64,000 bases of DNA from Hippopus hippopus (taxonomy: Eukaryota; Mollusca; Bivalvia; Cardiida; Cardiidae): the NCBI GenBank assembly GCA_946811185.2, contig OX328101.1, positions 27,202,122 to 27,266,121 of the forward strand, in the 5' to 3' direction. A model generated the notes under the pieces. That model ran no database searches and was not told the DNA's origin. It saw nothing but the letters and a program-made list of their open reading frames with translations. The position numbers and the translations under genes are program-made. The stretch's first letter is position 1. The number at the start of each line of letters is the position of its first letter. Positions 11,883-24,500 of this stretch are shown here, in pieces.

Positions 11883-12135
11883 GAGCCATGCTCTGTGGAA
11901 AGGGCGTTTAATGCATGTGCAAAAAGTATTGACTCGGGTCAGCTTGCTCAGTCCGCGCAGGCTGACCTGTGTTGAAACGTTTTGCTATTGGTCAATTTTC
12001 TGCATGTCAAAGGGGCAGTCTACCTCGTGATTCAGCAGGTTGTTAAACAAAATGAATTACATGGACCTCTAATTATGTGCTTGGTACAGTGCATCACGGA
12101 GATGCATTAAAAACCCTTTAGCCAGAGTATGGCCC
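11883..12135 (+). mobile_element. R1 MITE
   Basis: Starts 'gagccatgctctgtgg' and ends 'gccagagtatggccc'. The core 'gctcagtccgcgcaggctga' is slightly mutated. It lies downstream of the SDR 3' end. Confidence 0.8.
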
Positions 12136-12331
12136 TAATTCATATCAATCGTTTCTGTTGAAAAGCAAGCATTCGACCGGAAAGACCTTTGAACACTTTA
12201 CAAGGATTGGCAGGGTTGATACCCTAAAGAATATTTTTTGGCGTGGCTAAATGTGCTGGCTTTTGACCTACTTTTTGGTTCGATAACATATAAATAAATA
12301 GAAATTTGTGATCGGTAAAAATGCAGGCATG

Positions 12332-12337
12332 TTTATT
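12332..12337 (-). promoter_or_regulatory. Candidate polyadenylation signal for the SDR gene
   Basis: An AATAAA on the minus strand lies about 175 bp beyond the TGA stop at 12510. Position and sequence fit, but no cleavage site can be seen. Confidence 0.4.
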
Positions 12338-12509
12338 TCAAGGGCCCCTATTTGCATGCAACTTTACACCGTCTATCTTTCTTTTTAAAGATATTTCTTG
12401 TTACTCGTCTTATAAAACATTTAAAGCACATTATGATTTGATCATTCAGGCACTATTTTAGTAAATGGTATGACATATGTGGAACAATATTGAAACACGC
12501 CCTATAAAC

Positions 12510-15500
12510 TCAAGGGTCCGCCCCTTCTAAGCAGTATATTTCATCCTCTGACAGATGGTCTTTAACGTATTCCATGCTTCGGCGCCAAACTTCTTCTTGC
12601 TTTTCTTCGTCCCTGTCAAAAAACATTATCATAAGTGCAAACACAGCTGACTCTTTAGTACGCATTTTTTTGCTTGTGCGAGACAGTATAGATCAAGATC
12701 AGACTGCACAGAACGTGTAGTCTGACCTTTCATAAACACTGGCTGATAAGAAATTATTCTTCCAATAAAAAGAGCCATGAAATCGCATTACTGGTTCGCT
12801 TATACATTTGGCTGAAAATTTTCAATAGTTTTGTTTAACCCCAAGACTGCTAAGCGCGACTCACTGGCCTTTTACGGACAGTGTACATCAAGATTAGACT
12901 GCACAGAACGTGCGGTCTATTCTTGGATCTACATTGTCCGATAAGGAGATTTTTTTGTCCAAAAAAAAAAAAAGTTTGAAACAACATTATTAGGTTTTTA
13001 ACAATTTGGCTTGAAATTTATTTAGCAAGTTAAGGGTTAACAGTTGAGGACTTTAAAGTTTTGTTGCAAAACTCGTCAATGTGCAATGCAAAGAACCAAA
13101 CCTTCATCTACAACAAAGCTTTAGGCCTACTCAGCTTACCAGTTGAAATCGTGAAAGATTTTTTTTCCCGTCCTGTTGCAGCCGAATTCTGAAAACCGTT
13201 GCTTAGAGGAATTGCTAGTAAACCAACTCTTACAGCGGGGCCAAAATTTACTTTTGGTAAAACCCGGAAAAGACAATATTGAGTAAGTGAACTGTTGCTG
13301 AGACGTGACTAAAAGATAGAGCTCTTCAGGCGATGTAAAACACCCTTCAGGCAAACAAACAAACCATTCAGTTGAAAGACAATCCGATACGAAATGTTAA
13401 TGAAGTGTGTGGTTTTTACAAGAATATGAAGATCTTGTTACCTAGCAACCGAAGACGTGCTCCCTTCTTTACAATCCTTGTAGTAGGCACCGCATTTAAT
13501 GTCAGAATTTACCGCACAGTTTATGACCGTCTGTGCACCCTCAATCTGGTTCTTCATTATTCCTAGAACATATAAGTTGACGTAGCTGATAATGTAATTA
13601 ATGTTGATTCATTCTTTAGCAAAAGACAAAATTTTACACTCGTCCTTATTCAAAGTATTTGCAGACGACAAATTAAGTGTGGCTCAAATCAGAGATCTTA
13701 TATACATGTGTATATACGATCCCTGCTCAAATAGTACTAAATTTATTTGTCTTAAAGGGCAAATCAACAAGTTTCAGATATGGTTAATTTTCAAATCTAC
13801 ACTTATCAAATGGTAACCTGGTAATGTTGTAATTAGAAAAAAAAATTAGTAAAAGTATTTTTTTTTCAATTCATATTTCTGCTTATTAATTTTTATTGCA
13901 TCGCTTATCTCCCTTACTTATTGTTGCGTCCCTTGATTTGTGACGTCATAGGAGAGCTTGTTTCAATGGACGTTGTTTACGATCGTGAACTGAGCGATAT
14001 TGAAGACGAAGAAATAGACGATTCTGGGCCGGTAAGGCCGTACATGTACGAGCCAATTTTTAAAGAAACTTATATTAAGTTTCTGGTGATGAGGATAAAA
14101 GTAACTTTTCGCCCACTGATGACGAAAATGACGATGTTGTGCCGGACTTTTCAACGTGTTGAGTATCGCGTGCTATTGAAATACGTCTATTACGGGGCGA
14201 TGGCGAACATCGCTTACAGAAATAATATTCTATACATGAGAGAATTAAGTGTATGGCATAAACTTTGTTTCACGTGAAGCATTTTCAGTAGATTAACGGG
14301 CGGAATTAAACAAAAAAAAAGGACGGTTTTAAGACAGTTCCACGACAAGACAGTTCCCCGACACTTTTGAAGACATTTCCCCGACACTAATCCTACTAAA
14401 TAACTAAAATGAAATTTTCAATTCGATAGTTAAAACCCAAATATTGCTATTTCATAGTTATGTTTTAGGGAATAATATCTCCTTATCGGACAGTGTAGAT
14501 CAAAGATCAGACTGCACGTTCTGTGCAGTCTGATCTTGATCTACACTGTCCGCAATAGGTCATTGAGTCGCGCTTAGCAGCCTAAGGGTTAAAAGGTTCA
14601 ACAAATATCGTGGGAAAAGGAGAAAATGCTGGTAACCAGCATTTTCTTCTTTTCCCATGATGTTTTTAAAAGCCTTCTTCCTCAGGGTCGTAAAATCACG
14701 GGATCGTTTGCTAAAGGGTTCAACAACGCGCAGTCCTGTACCATAAGAGAGTAATCAGTCACACTCCGAGTTATAAACGTCATTGTCACTGAAAATAGCG
14801 TAGAATGATGCATATTCAAACGCTAATAAGCAGCGAAGTTTATTCTTTATCTACTCATACTTTACAGACATTTATCAATTAATCAATACATGTATTTAGA
14901 TTTGCTACATTTGGTATCATTACTAGTAATGATAGTGCTTTTTACAGTGACGATATCTTTTTTTTTTAACGGAACTACCTTATTTTCATTTGATTAATTG
15001 AAATAAAAGCAAAATGAAATAAATCAAGATACTAGTAAGATGAAACATAAATTTTCTAATCCATTACCTGCAATTTATAAAATGGAAATTATTAAATGAA
15101 TTTCTTTAACGGTTCATCTTTATTCTATAATTTTACAAGAGGACTTTTTTTTTCAACTAACCACCTAATCTCCTGACATATTTTAGCGCTTCACGAAATC
15201 AACTGATTGGTTGCACGGCATTTCATAAATAAAAAACACACCCAAACGCAAATTCGTGAAAAAGTCATAACATCGAATATGAAAAAACAAGGATTGTCTA
15301 GTATGTAATACAACACACCATTCCACATAAAAACATCAATAATGCCATATTATCACCATATGACAAAATACCTAAAATTTTAGGTGCAACAAAGGAGCCA
15401 ACAAACAGTTGATTATCCCCCATCTATCCTTTAACATAAATTTCCAAATATGAGAAACATTGGACAAGCCCTCAACTTATGACGGCCGACTGCGAATGCT

Positions 15501-18500
15501 GAATAACTTGAAAAACCGACATGCCAAATACAACACAACATCGTCCAGCTTGAGCACTTAATGCTGACAAAGGGTGAGAAATCCAACATTGCGAAAGAAC
15601 TGCTCCAACTCAAGCTTGTATATTCGAAGATAAGTCAGCTAATTGGCTGAGACCTTCTGTCTCAATCATTCAAAAGGCTTATCTTGAGTCCAGATGGATT
15701 ATCGAAAACAGCCCCTAATTTCTTTAACACTTATCCTGCTAAATAAATGAAACTTTTAAGCCGACAGTAAAAACTCGATTGATGACATTTTATGTTTATT
15801 TTTTTGGAGAAAAATATCTCCTTATCGGACAGGGTAGATCCAAGATCAGACTGCACGTTATGTGCAGTCTGATCTTGATCTACGCTGTCCGCAAAAGGTC
15901 AGTGAGTCGCGCTTAGCAACCTAAGTGTTAACTTTACTGAAAATATTTTTTTTATTCTTATTTTTTGTTGATTAACCGACATAATACTTATGATCAGCAT
16001 GACACAAAGGTAAAATTGACTCACCCACTAATTTGGACATTCCAAGAAAAACTTTATAAGCTGTTGAATCCTTGAATTCCCGACCGATATCTGTCTCAAC
16101 GGTACCCGGATGTAGACTGTACACTTTTATATTGGTGTTTAAAAGTCGCCTGTGCAAACAGTGCATCTGCATGATCTAGAAAAGAAAACAGTAATGACGA
16201 TGAAGATGATGATGTTGATGATGATGATGATGATGATGATACCAATTTGAGATTATTTGATTAGATATGAAATTATTTGTTGGAACAAAGTATGTTTTTT
16301 GGAAACAATGAAACAGCAGTCACGACTCACACGAGTAATCACATGTAGCTCACAAAAATAAGGCAGTACTTTGTCATTACATTCCCAATTTTTTTTCCAT
16401 GTGGACGATTCGATATTATGTCAGTGGTTAGTTTTTACTGTTTTTCTCCTATGAGTTATTCTATGTCGATAACCACAAGGCTTCGCTTTGATTTGTTTAG
16501 AGAGAGAGAGAGGGAGAGAGAGAAAGAAAAAAATGAACATACATGTAATATATATTTATCAAATTGGTAAAGTTTTATGTACATGTACTCGTATACCATA
16601 TTCAATTAAATTGCATATTTCGCTCGAAATATACATATATCGGTATTTCTCGGCCTAAAAAAAGTGAGAAATAGTTTAGTCATTGTCTGCACCATACCAC
16701 TTATAAAACTTATAAAAGTTGGCAGTCAATAAAACATTCATTTGGTATAGGACAGAAGCTTTTATTTCCACTACAAATAAATCTACTGATAAGCCACACT
16801 CATGTAGTCGGCACAACTTTCAGTTCGTCTGAAAATTCTTCACGACTGGATAAACAGCAAAAATTAATGAAGATAATAAAGTTGTTGGTCTGTCTTTCTT
16901 GGAATCTAACACTTTACCAAATGACAAAATTCAGGAATATTCAAAACTGAAATCATTTGCAGACGTACAAATCAGATACAGCTGTACGGCCCAAATGATG
17001 GAAGTTGTCTTAAAAATGGCAGAATACATTAAAACGTTATGGAAAATTACCCACAATGCTTTCCAAAGCATCTGCCCCGAGAGTCGTGAACACACTGTTG
17101 GCGAACGGTTGAAGTGTTTTTTTTTTTCTTTTTACAGTTTAACAGTTGCTTTTTTTCTTTCTTTTTTGTTTTGTTTAGTTTTTCCCCTTTTCTTCTCTTC
17201 TAGAACAACATTGAAAGTTTTCAACAGAGGTATCATAAAACAGAACAAAGAACAAAACCAAACCTGGTACAGTTTAGATCTTCCATAATAATCGAAAAAT
17301 CCAAATTTCTCCTCGTTACCCTCAAAATTCATGGTGTCCATATTGAATCGACATAATCTGAAAAAGGAAAATAAAATCTTTTCTGCATTGTCTTCCTTTT
17401 CCTTTTGAACAAGACAAGGGATAAACTAATTAACAAAGAGTCAACTAAGGGATCGTCAACTTGCAATATTTACAAGTATAATATTTCAACTCACCCTAAT
17501 ATCGTTGGAAATAATCAGTGCAAGGTCGGAGAGTAAAGAATAAACAGAGATTGAAGAAGAAGAAGAAAAGAGAGAGAGAGAGAGGTTGCAGACAGGCAGA
17601 AGTACATGTGAACGAACAGACAGACGTACTTATGAGCATCACTGGACACCAGAACAATCCTCACGCTGTCTCCACTCTTCCTCATTAAAGGTAACAACTT
17701 TCCAATCAGCAAAAAGTGGCTCAAATAGTTAACCTACAAAACATCAAAATCTGAGATGTATGGTCTGTATTCTGGCGACCTACGGTTACAACTAAAGCAA
17801 AGCTTACGAGACTAACTGGCCAAAGACAATGAATTATCAAAGAAATAAAAGACCCTGAATGTCAACAACAAACTCACGCAACTACAGTTTAAATGAAATG
17901 TATTAATTTAATTTTCAGTTTTACCTTTTGCACAAATCTTCAGTAAGGTATAAGCATGAACCGTGATACTATCTGGTCATACAGACTTGATAAATGGAAA
18001 AGAATGGAAAACAGAACAATGCAAGATAAAGTCTTGATATATTTAGCCTTTCAGTTTTTGAGACCAAAGGAAGTTATTTCGTGGGCATGAATAATCGTAA
18101 CCGATCCATTGTACAAAATAAATTGGATTCGTATAAGAAGAGCCTCTATGTTATGACAACAGGATGCAACAAAAGCATGGCCTGAGCAAATATTTCGGTA
18201 ACACTTTAGAATGTCTAAAGCGCATTCTGATCGCCCGTGTAAGCGATTAGGGTACCATTCTTGAGAATATTCACAGTCTTATTCTCCAAGAATATTCAAA
18301 TTAGAAAGTAGCACATCTTCTGATTGGCTAAACCAAATGGTTTAGCCAATCAGAAGATGTATTACTTTCAAATTCAGAAAACTCCGGAGTATAGTAACAA
18401 GAATGTTCTTAAGAATGGTTGATGAAATCGGACCCAAAAATTAGTTGCTTTCTTGCTTTCTTTGGATATCTCCAGTTCAGTCAATACTGTGAACGAACCG

Positions 18501-21500
18501 ATATAATCTGAATTGTTGCAGGTTTTAATAAATGAGAGTTTACTGCATGTTTTTAAATCTTTTTAAACGATACTCACTTGCAGCATGGTTTCAAACCCGT
18601 CCTCTGTCTTTTCTATAATAATAATAATAATAATAATAATCACACCTTTTCTGTTGCGTAGGCTTTGATCAGCGTAATCTTGCATGTATGAAGCCAACGC
18701 TGTTCAACTTGAGATCCTTTTCGATTCAACGAACCCAAAAATAACGAAATTGACAGCAACTGCCGTCTCTTCCAAATGTTCTTTAGTATAAAGTATAGGA
18801 CATTCCTCATTCACAACTGAACATTGTACATCCGTGATTTTTGTTTGTGTAGAAAAGAATTCAGTGGCTTTAAAAGAGACTTTAGGAAAGCTTAGATAGG
18901 TGCACTGCGTTACTGAAGTGAACTTTAGTAAAAAAAAAAAAAAAAAAATAGAACTTCATAGAAATTTTTTAGTATGATGGACTGAAAAAGATTCCATAAA
19001 AATGGGTCGAACTTACTGTAATTTAACCATTATGCTACTTTGATGTATAACAACGATAGGGAACTTTGAGGCGGCTGGGAGAAATTAACGACATGTGGAC
19101 TTTCATTACCGTTGACGTTGATTTTAACAGCCCACTATGACACAAGGTTCGAGTCGGCGCAAGCCTGGCAGTGCAGGTGCTTGTGTGGATGACTGTACAA
19201 GCGCTTACAAAACCCAACTAGGTGTTTCCATACTGCCGAAAAAGGGGATTGCATGGTCATTACGGTACAAAACGCATGGTGGTAGAACAGACAAGTTGCT
19301 TGGTCCAAGAGGTGTTTGCATTGCTGAACAGGATTTAGATGGCGGAACAGTATTTCCGTGGCCATACAGGTGATCGGATGGTCGAACAGGCCAACGTTGC
19401 TTGGTACATTAGGTGTTTGCATTTAGAACATGCGCTTTCACGGCCAGACTAGTGTTTAAATGGCCGAACAGGCACAAACGACCAGCCGGACAGGCAAACG
19501 CTGGTTAATGAACATGCGTTGTATTGCCGTAAAGACACAACTTATATAGTCGAATAGGCACACTTTATATGGCTTAACAAACACCAATAACATGGTCGAA
19601 TGTAGGCAAAATATTGCCTATCCGTACAGGCAATGGTTTGCCTGGCCGAATGGGCAAAATTTTTATGGTCCATTTGGAAGTCATATACATACCAGGTTTT
19701 GCTTTGCTAACCCCAGCATTGCAAATAAGAACGTGGAGCGGTCTCTCTGATTTTTTATATGCTTCCACAAATTCCTTGGTCGACTGGAAAGAAGAAGTGT
19801 CCAGCTTCATAAACTCCAGGGATAGTTCCTCTACGTCAACAATCCCCGCTGTACCTCTTTGCTTCTCCTCTTTATATTCTATGTCCATCCTCCGCATCGC
19901 CTACAGTAAAGTCAATTTCCTTTATGTTAATGACGCTTTTACTTAGCTTTCAACAGCATTTGAATCGTACTCCTGTGACAGCTCATTTATCCATATCTAT
20001 TTCATATTTCAGGAAGCGTTTGAAAACAGGACGGTAACTAGCACTTTATCTATTAGCCACAATGTTTTCTACTCTGTGAAGGACAAATTCCATCACTTTA
20101 GCCCAATATAATTTGTGGTCTGCTAATTCTTTAAATTTGGACATATCTACAACTTTGCCATGGCCAAAAATTAGTACAGGTAACGCCAAATTAGGCGAGT
20201 AATCCACTTTTATCAACCTATATTTACGAGCTGTTTTATAATTTCAGACAACTCAAAATGTTGAAAACTTAATTTTACTCCTATGTGTTTTTGTATGTTA
20301 GGCCACTAGCCCCCTCAGTACAATATGGCCTGCAACACGCAAAAAGGGCCATTCGGACATTTGCGTAAAGTGTAGTCTCGGATTAGCCTGCGCACTCCAC
20401 GCTGACTAGTCCGAAACGACAGTTTTCGTTTTTGTGTAATTTTCTGTTTTGCGTAAGTCTACTGTAGGACAAAATCTAATGTAGTCGTAAAGTGCCGTCT
20501 CGGATTAGCCTGCGCGGACTGCGAAGGCTGATCCGCGAAGACACTTTACGCAAATGTCCGAATGCCCTTTTTCGCGTGTTGCAAGCCATATGGAATCAAG
20601 CTTGGAAACTTATTGTTCGGCAAAGCGGCTATTCCTGTCACAAAAAGGCCACTGCTACGTTCATAGCAGTCATCATTTACACATTTTAAGGAAGTGTGAA
20701 ACAATCAATTTGTACAAAACAATATGAGCCATGCTCTGTGAAAAGGGGGCTTAATGCATCTGCAAAAAGTATCGACCAGGTCAGCCTGCGCAGTCCGACC
20801 TGCGCCGAAACTTTTTGCTCTTGGTAAACTTTCTGCATGTCAAAGGACCATTCTACCTCAAGGTTCGTTAGAGAAAATGGATTTTATAGATCCACAGTTA
20901 TATGATGACTTGCTTGGTATCATGGATCACGGAGATGCATTAAGCCCCCTTTTGCCAGAGCATGGTTCATATAGGTTTGAATATGAGAACCTACAAATGT
21001 GGGTGCGAGGTCAACCATCGGAGCATTGCACCCGTCTGTATAGCTGATATTTGCGGATAGTGTAGATCAAGATTAGACTGCACAGAACGTGCAGCGTGAT
21101 CTTTGATCTGCACTATCCACTACTTTGTAAACTTATTCTAGCCAAAACAATCTTTGAACTGACGATACTGTGACTGTTTTTTCCTCCCAAACTAAAGAGG
21201 TCCATTTCATGTGTTCAATATTCTAAAGGTTAAACATTGAAATATTTGCTAGACATTCGTATTAACCCTACTAAATAAGTTCAATGAAACTTTCAAGCCG
21301 ATAGTTAAAACCGAGTGTTGCAATTTCAAACTTATATTTTGGAAAAAAATATCTCCTTATCGGACAGTTTAGATCCAAGATCAGACTGCACGTTCTGTGC
21401 AGTCTGATCTTGATCTACACCGTCCGCAAAATGTAATTGAGTCGCGCCTAGCAGCCTCGGTGTTAATAAAAAATTCACTATTTTGCTGCGTCAGCAAATC

Positions 21501-24500
21501 AGTTGTTCGGGAGGTGTTTTTAATCCCTTTTACAGCATTTCAGTCACATCACGAGGTATGCTTGGACATTTGCTTTTATTGTGTATAACGCCGTTTTAAA
21601 TATTATTTCAGTTTTCTGTCGGCGGCCAGTGCACCTATCTATGCTCTCCTGGATTTTCTTTTACCAGTATTTCGCACAATATTCATCCGAAGCCATTAGC
21701 TGTTCTTCCGTATTAAGAATGTCGAAGCAATTATCAGCGGTGAGAGAGGAATGAATCATGTCGCAAGGACTATTATCAATCATTTGAAGAGATTGGTCTA
21801 TCTGGGGAATCGAACCAGCTAACCCCTGGTGCGATGGGCACATTTCAGTCATAAACATATCTTACATGACAAAACACCCCCACCATCTATAAAGTTAGAA
21901 TGGTATTACAAACAGGATATACAGAGATACAAACCTGAACTGCCAGGTCTTCCGACCGACAGGCCATTATCACGTGACCTCCCATCATGGCCAACCACTT
22001 TGCTGTCTCATATCCGATACCTTTTAATAGGAAAACAGACCATACAGAACTAACTAAATGATTAAAACTTCACTTTTTTCCCGGGAATATATGTTTATTG
22101 TGGAAAAAAAAAGCACACACCCCCACACACACAATACCCTTGAGACCAATACATGCCTGGAAATACTAAATTAATGTAGACAAAGTCTGTATTAATACAT
22201 AAATAGATACATTTAAGTGATCCATACTCATAATTCAGTGGTACCTTGACAGCAAGCAAAGATTCAGATCATTGATAAATCAAAGAATAAAAGATTATAA
22301 AAGGGGTGTGTGATGCGTCAAGTCATATTCGCATTGATTGCAAGAAGAAGAAGAGGAGGAGAAGGAGAAGAAGAAGAAGAAGAAGAAGAAGAAGAAGAAC
22401 TAATAATAAAAAAAAACATGTTTGAATTAATGAAAAAAAAATATATAGACTACATTTTTTTCCGGATGTATACGTACATCGAAATTTTACAGATTTTACC
22501 AGTTTACCATATGACAATACATTGAACTTCAAACCATTTAAAACGTAAGTGGAATTTATACATGCTACTTGTAACAAGGATCAACAAGAACGACATGGAC
22601 AAGTAAGTTCAAAGTACTGAAAGCACTGCACGCCAGATTATCTTTATCATGCAGCAAAACTGTTATCTACTGGAGCAGTTGGTGAAAGTTGTAAAAGATG
22701 TTTAAAAAAAATCCTTGAACTGCAGTATTTGTGTCTTTCCTATATGAGTGAAATTGTTTACCCTGCTTTATATCGGCAAGAAGTACAATAAAATTTTAGA
22801 CATGTCCACATTTAAAGAAATAAGGCTTTTGCACAACACAGATCGATTGTGTTTCAAATGATGGGGATTGTCTTGTAATTGAAAGAAAACATATTGGGAA
22901 AAAGGAAAAAAAAAAAATTCATTTCCCCAGGATGGTAGAACACGGACTTGTTTGGTAAAGAATTAAGGGAAAGTCTTCAATGAATTGTATGGTCGCTAAA
23001 ATATACTCAGTTCCATAAATAAGTGTGCACTTAATTTTCTTTTATTTCTCGTCGCATGTTTTACTGAAGACCAACAAATTTGGTATCATTCTTTAGTTCA
23101 GAGTCTGTAGAAAATGCCAGGCTAATCAGATTTTGACTAACAGAAAGTTTAAGTTAGGTTTTTGCAGTTTAAATGAAGGTGGTACTAAAATCAAAGTTGC
23201 AAAAGTACTCAAAGACTAAGGTAACATTAAAGTTAGGTTTTGGCCACCGCTCTCGTTCAGGAATGGAATAACATTCCTGATGCAATGATTTTACGTTATG
23301 TAAGGTCTATGCGACGTCGAATAATTGCCTGTATCGACAGCAGTGGTGGCCATACAAGATATTGATTGAAAAATTACAAGAACTTTAAGAAAAACCTAAC
23401 CTTAATGTTACCTTAGTCTTTGAGTACTTTTGCAACTTTGGTTTTAGTACCACCTTCATTTAAACTGCAAAAACCTAACTTAAACTTTCTGTTAGTCAAA
23501 ATCTGATTAGCCTGGCATTTTCTACAGACTCGGAACTAAAGTATGATACCAAATTTGTTGGTCTTCAGTAAAACATGCGACGAGAAATAAAAGAAAATTA
23601 AGTGCACACTTATTTATGGAACTGAGTATATTAAGGAAATAGGACTAAAAGCTTTGAAACAGGCAATTACTTTTCCCACAATGTTTGCAATGTCTGTTAC
23701 CGGAATGTACATGTACATACATAAGCCCCACGGATTAACCCTGTACCAGATGACAAAAAATTGACTCGTCCAAACGGAAAGCATTTGCAGGCGACAAATT
23801 GAATGTGCGTCAAATAATGGCTTTCGTCCATAGTAGAGTAGACAGCATAGTGGAAAGGAAGAAAAGGCTGGTTACCAGCATTTTCTCCTTTTCCCATCAT
23901 GCTTTCAACAGCATTTTTTCTTAGGTTCGTTTAAACTCGGATTTGTGTGCTAAAAAAACTAACTCTATCGGGGCCAAATATTTGAGCTATGCTCTGGAAT
24001 AGGGGGCTTAATGCATCTGCGAAAAGTATCGACCCAGGTCAGCCTGCGCAGTCCGCGCAGGCTGACCTGGGCCGACACTTTTCGCTATTGGTCAATTTTC
24101 TGTATGTCCAAGGATCAGTCTACCTCATGATTAAGTCGATTGTTAAAAAAGTGGCAATATTATGGATCCATGATTATGTGATGGCTTACTTGGTATAATG
24201 TATCACAGAGATGCATTAAGCCCCTTTTTGCCAGAGCATGGCTTTGGACCTCTCTCGACGGCTGAAAATACAAATCATTCAAACTCAGAATGACATTTAT
24301 CTTAAAAGTCTGACTTGGTTAGGAGGACGGTAGATCTATAGACCCAAGATCAGACTGCGCTGATTGAAAAGTTATTTTGAATGATTTGGCGTCCTGGGGG
24401 TTATGTAATAATCACAATAAGAAACGATGAATGATGATGTTGCTCATGATTCGAAAATGTTTGTGTTTTAATCTACCCTCGGGATTTTCTTCGAATACAT

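Noticed and set aside
22323..22577. Poly-Leu or poly-Glu frame
   Set aside because: Created by the GAA microsatellite.
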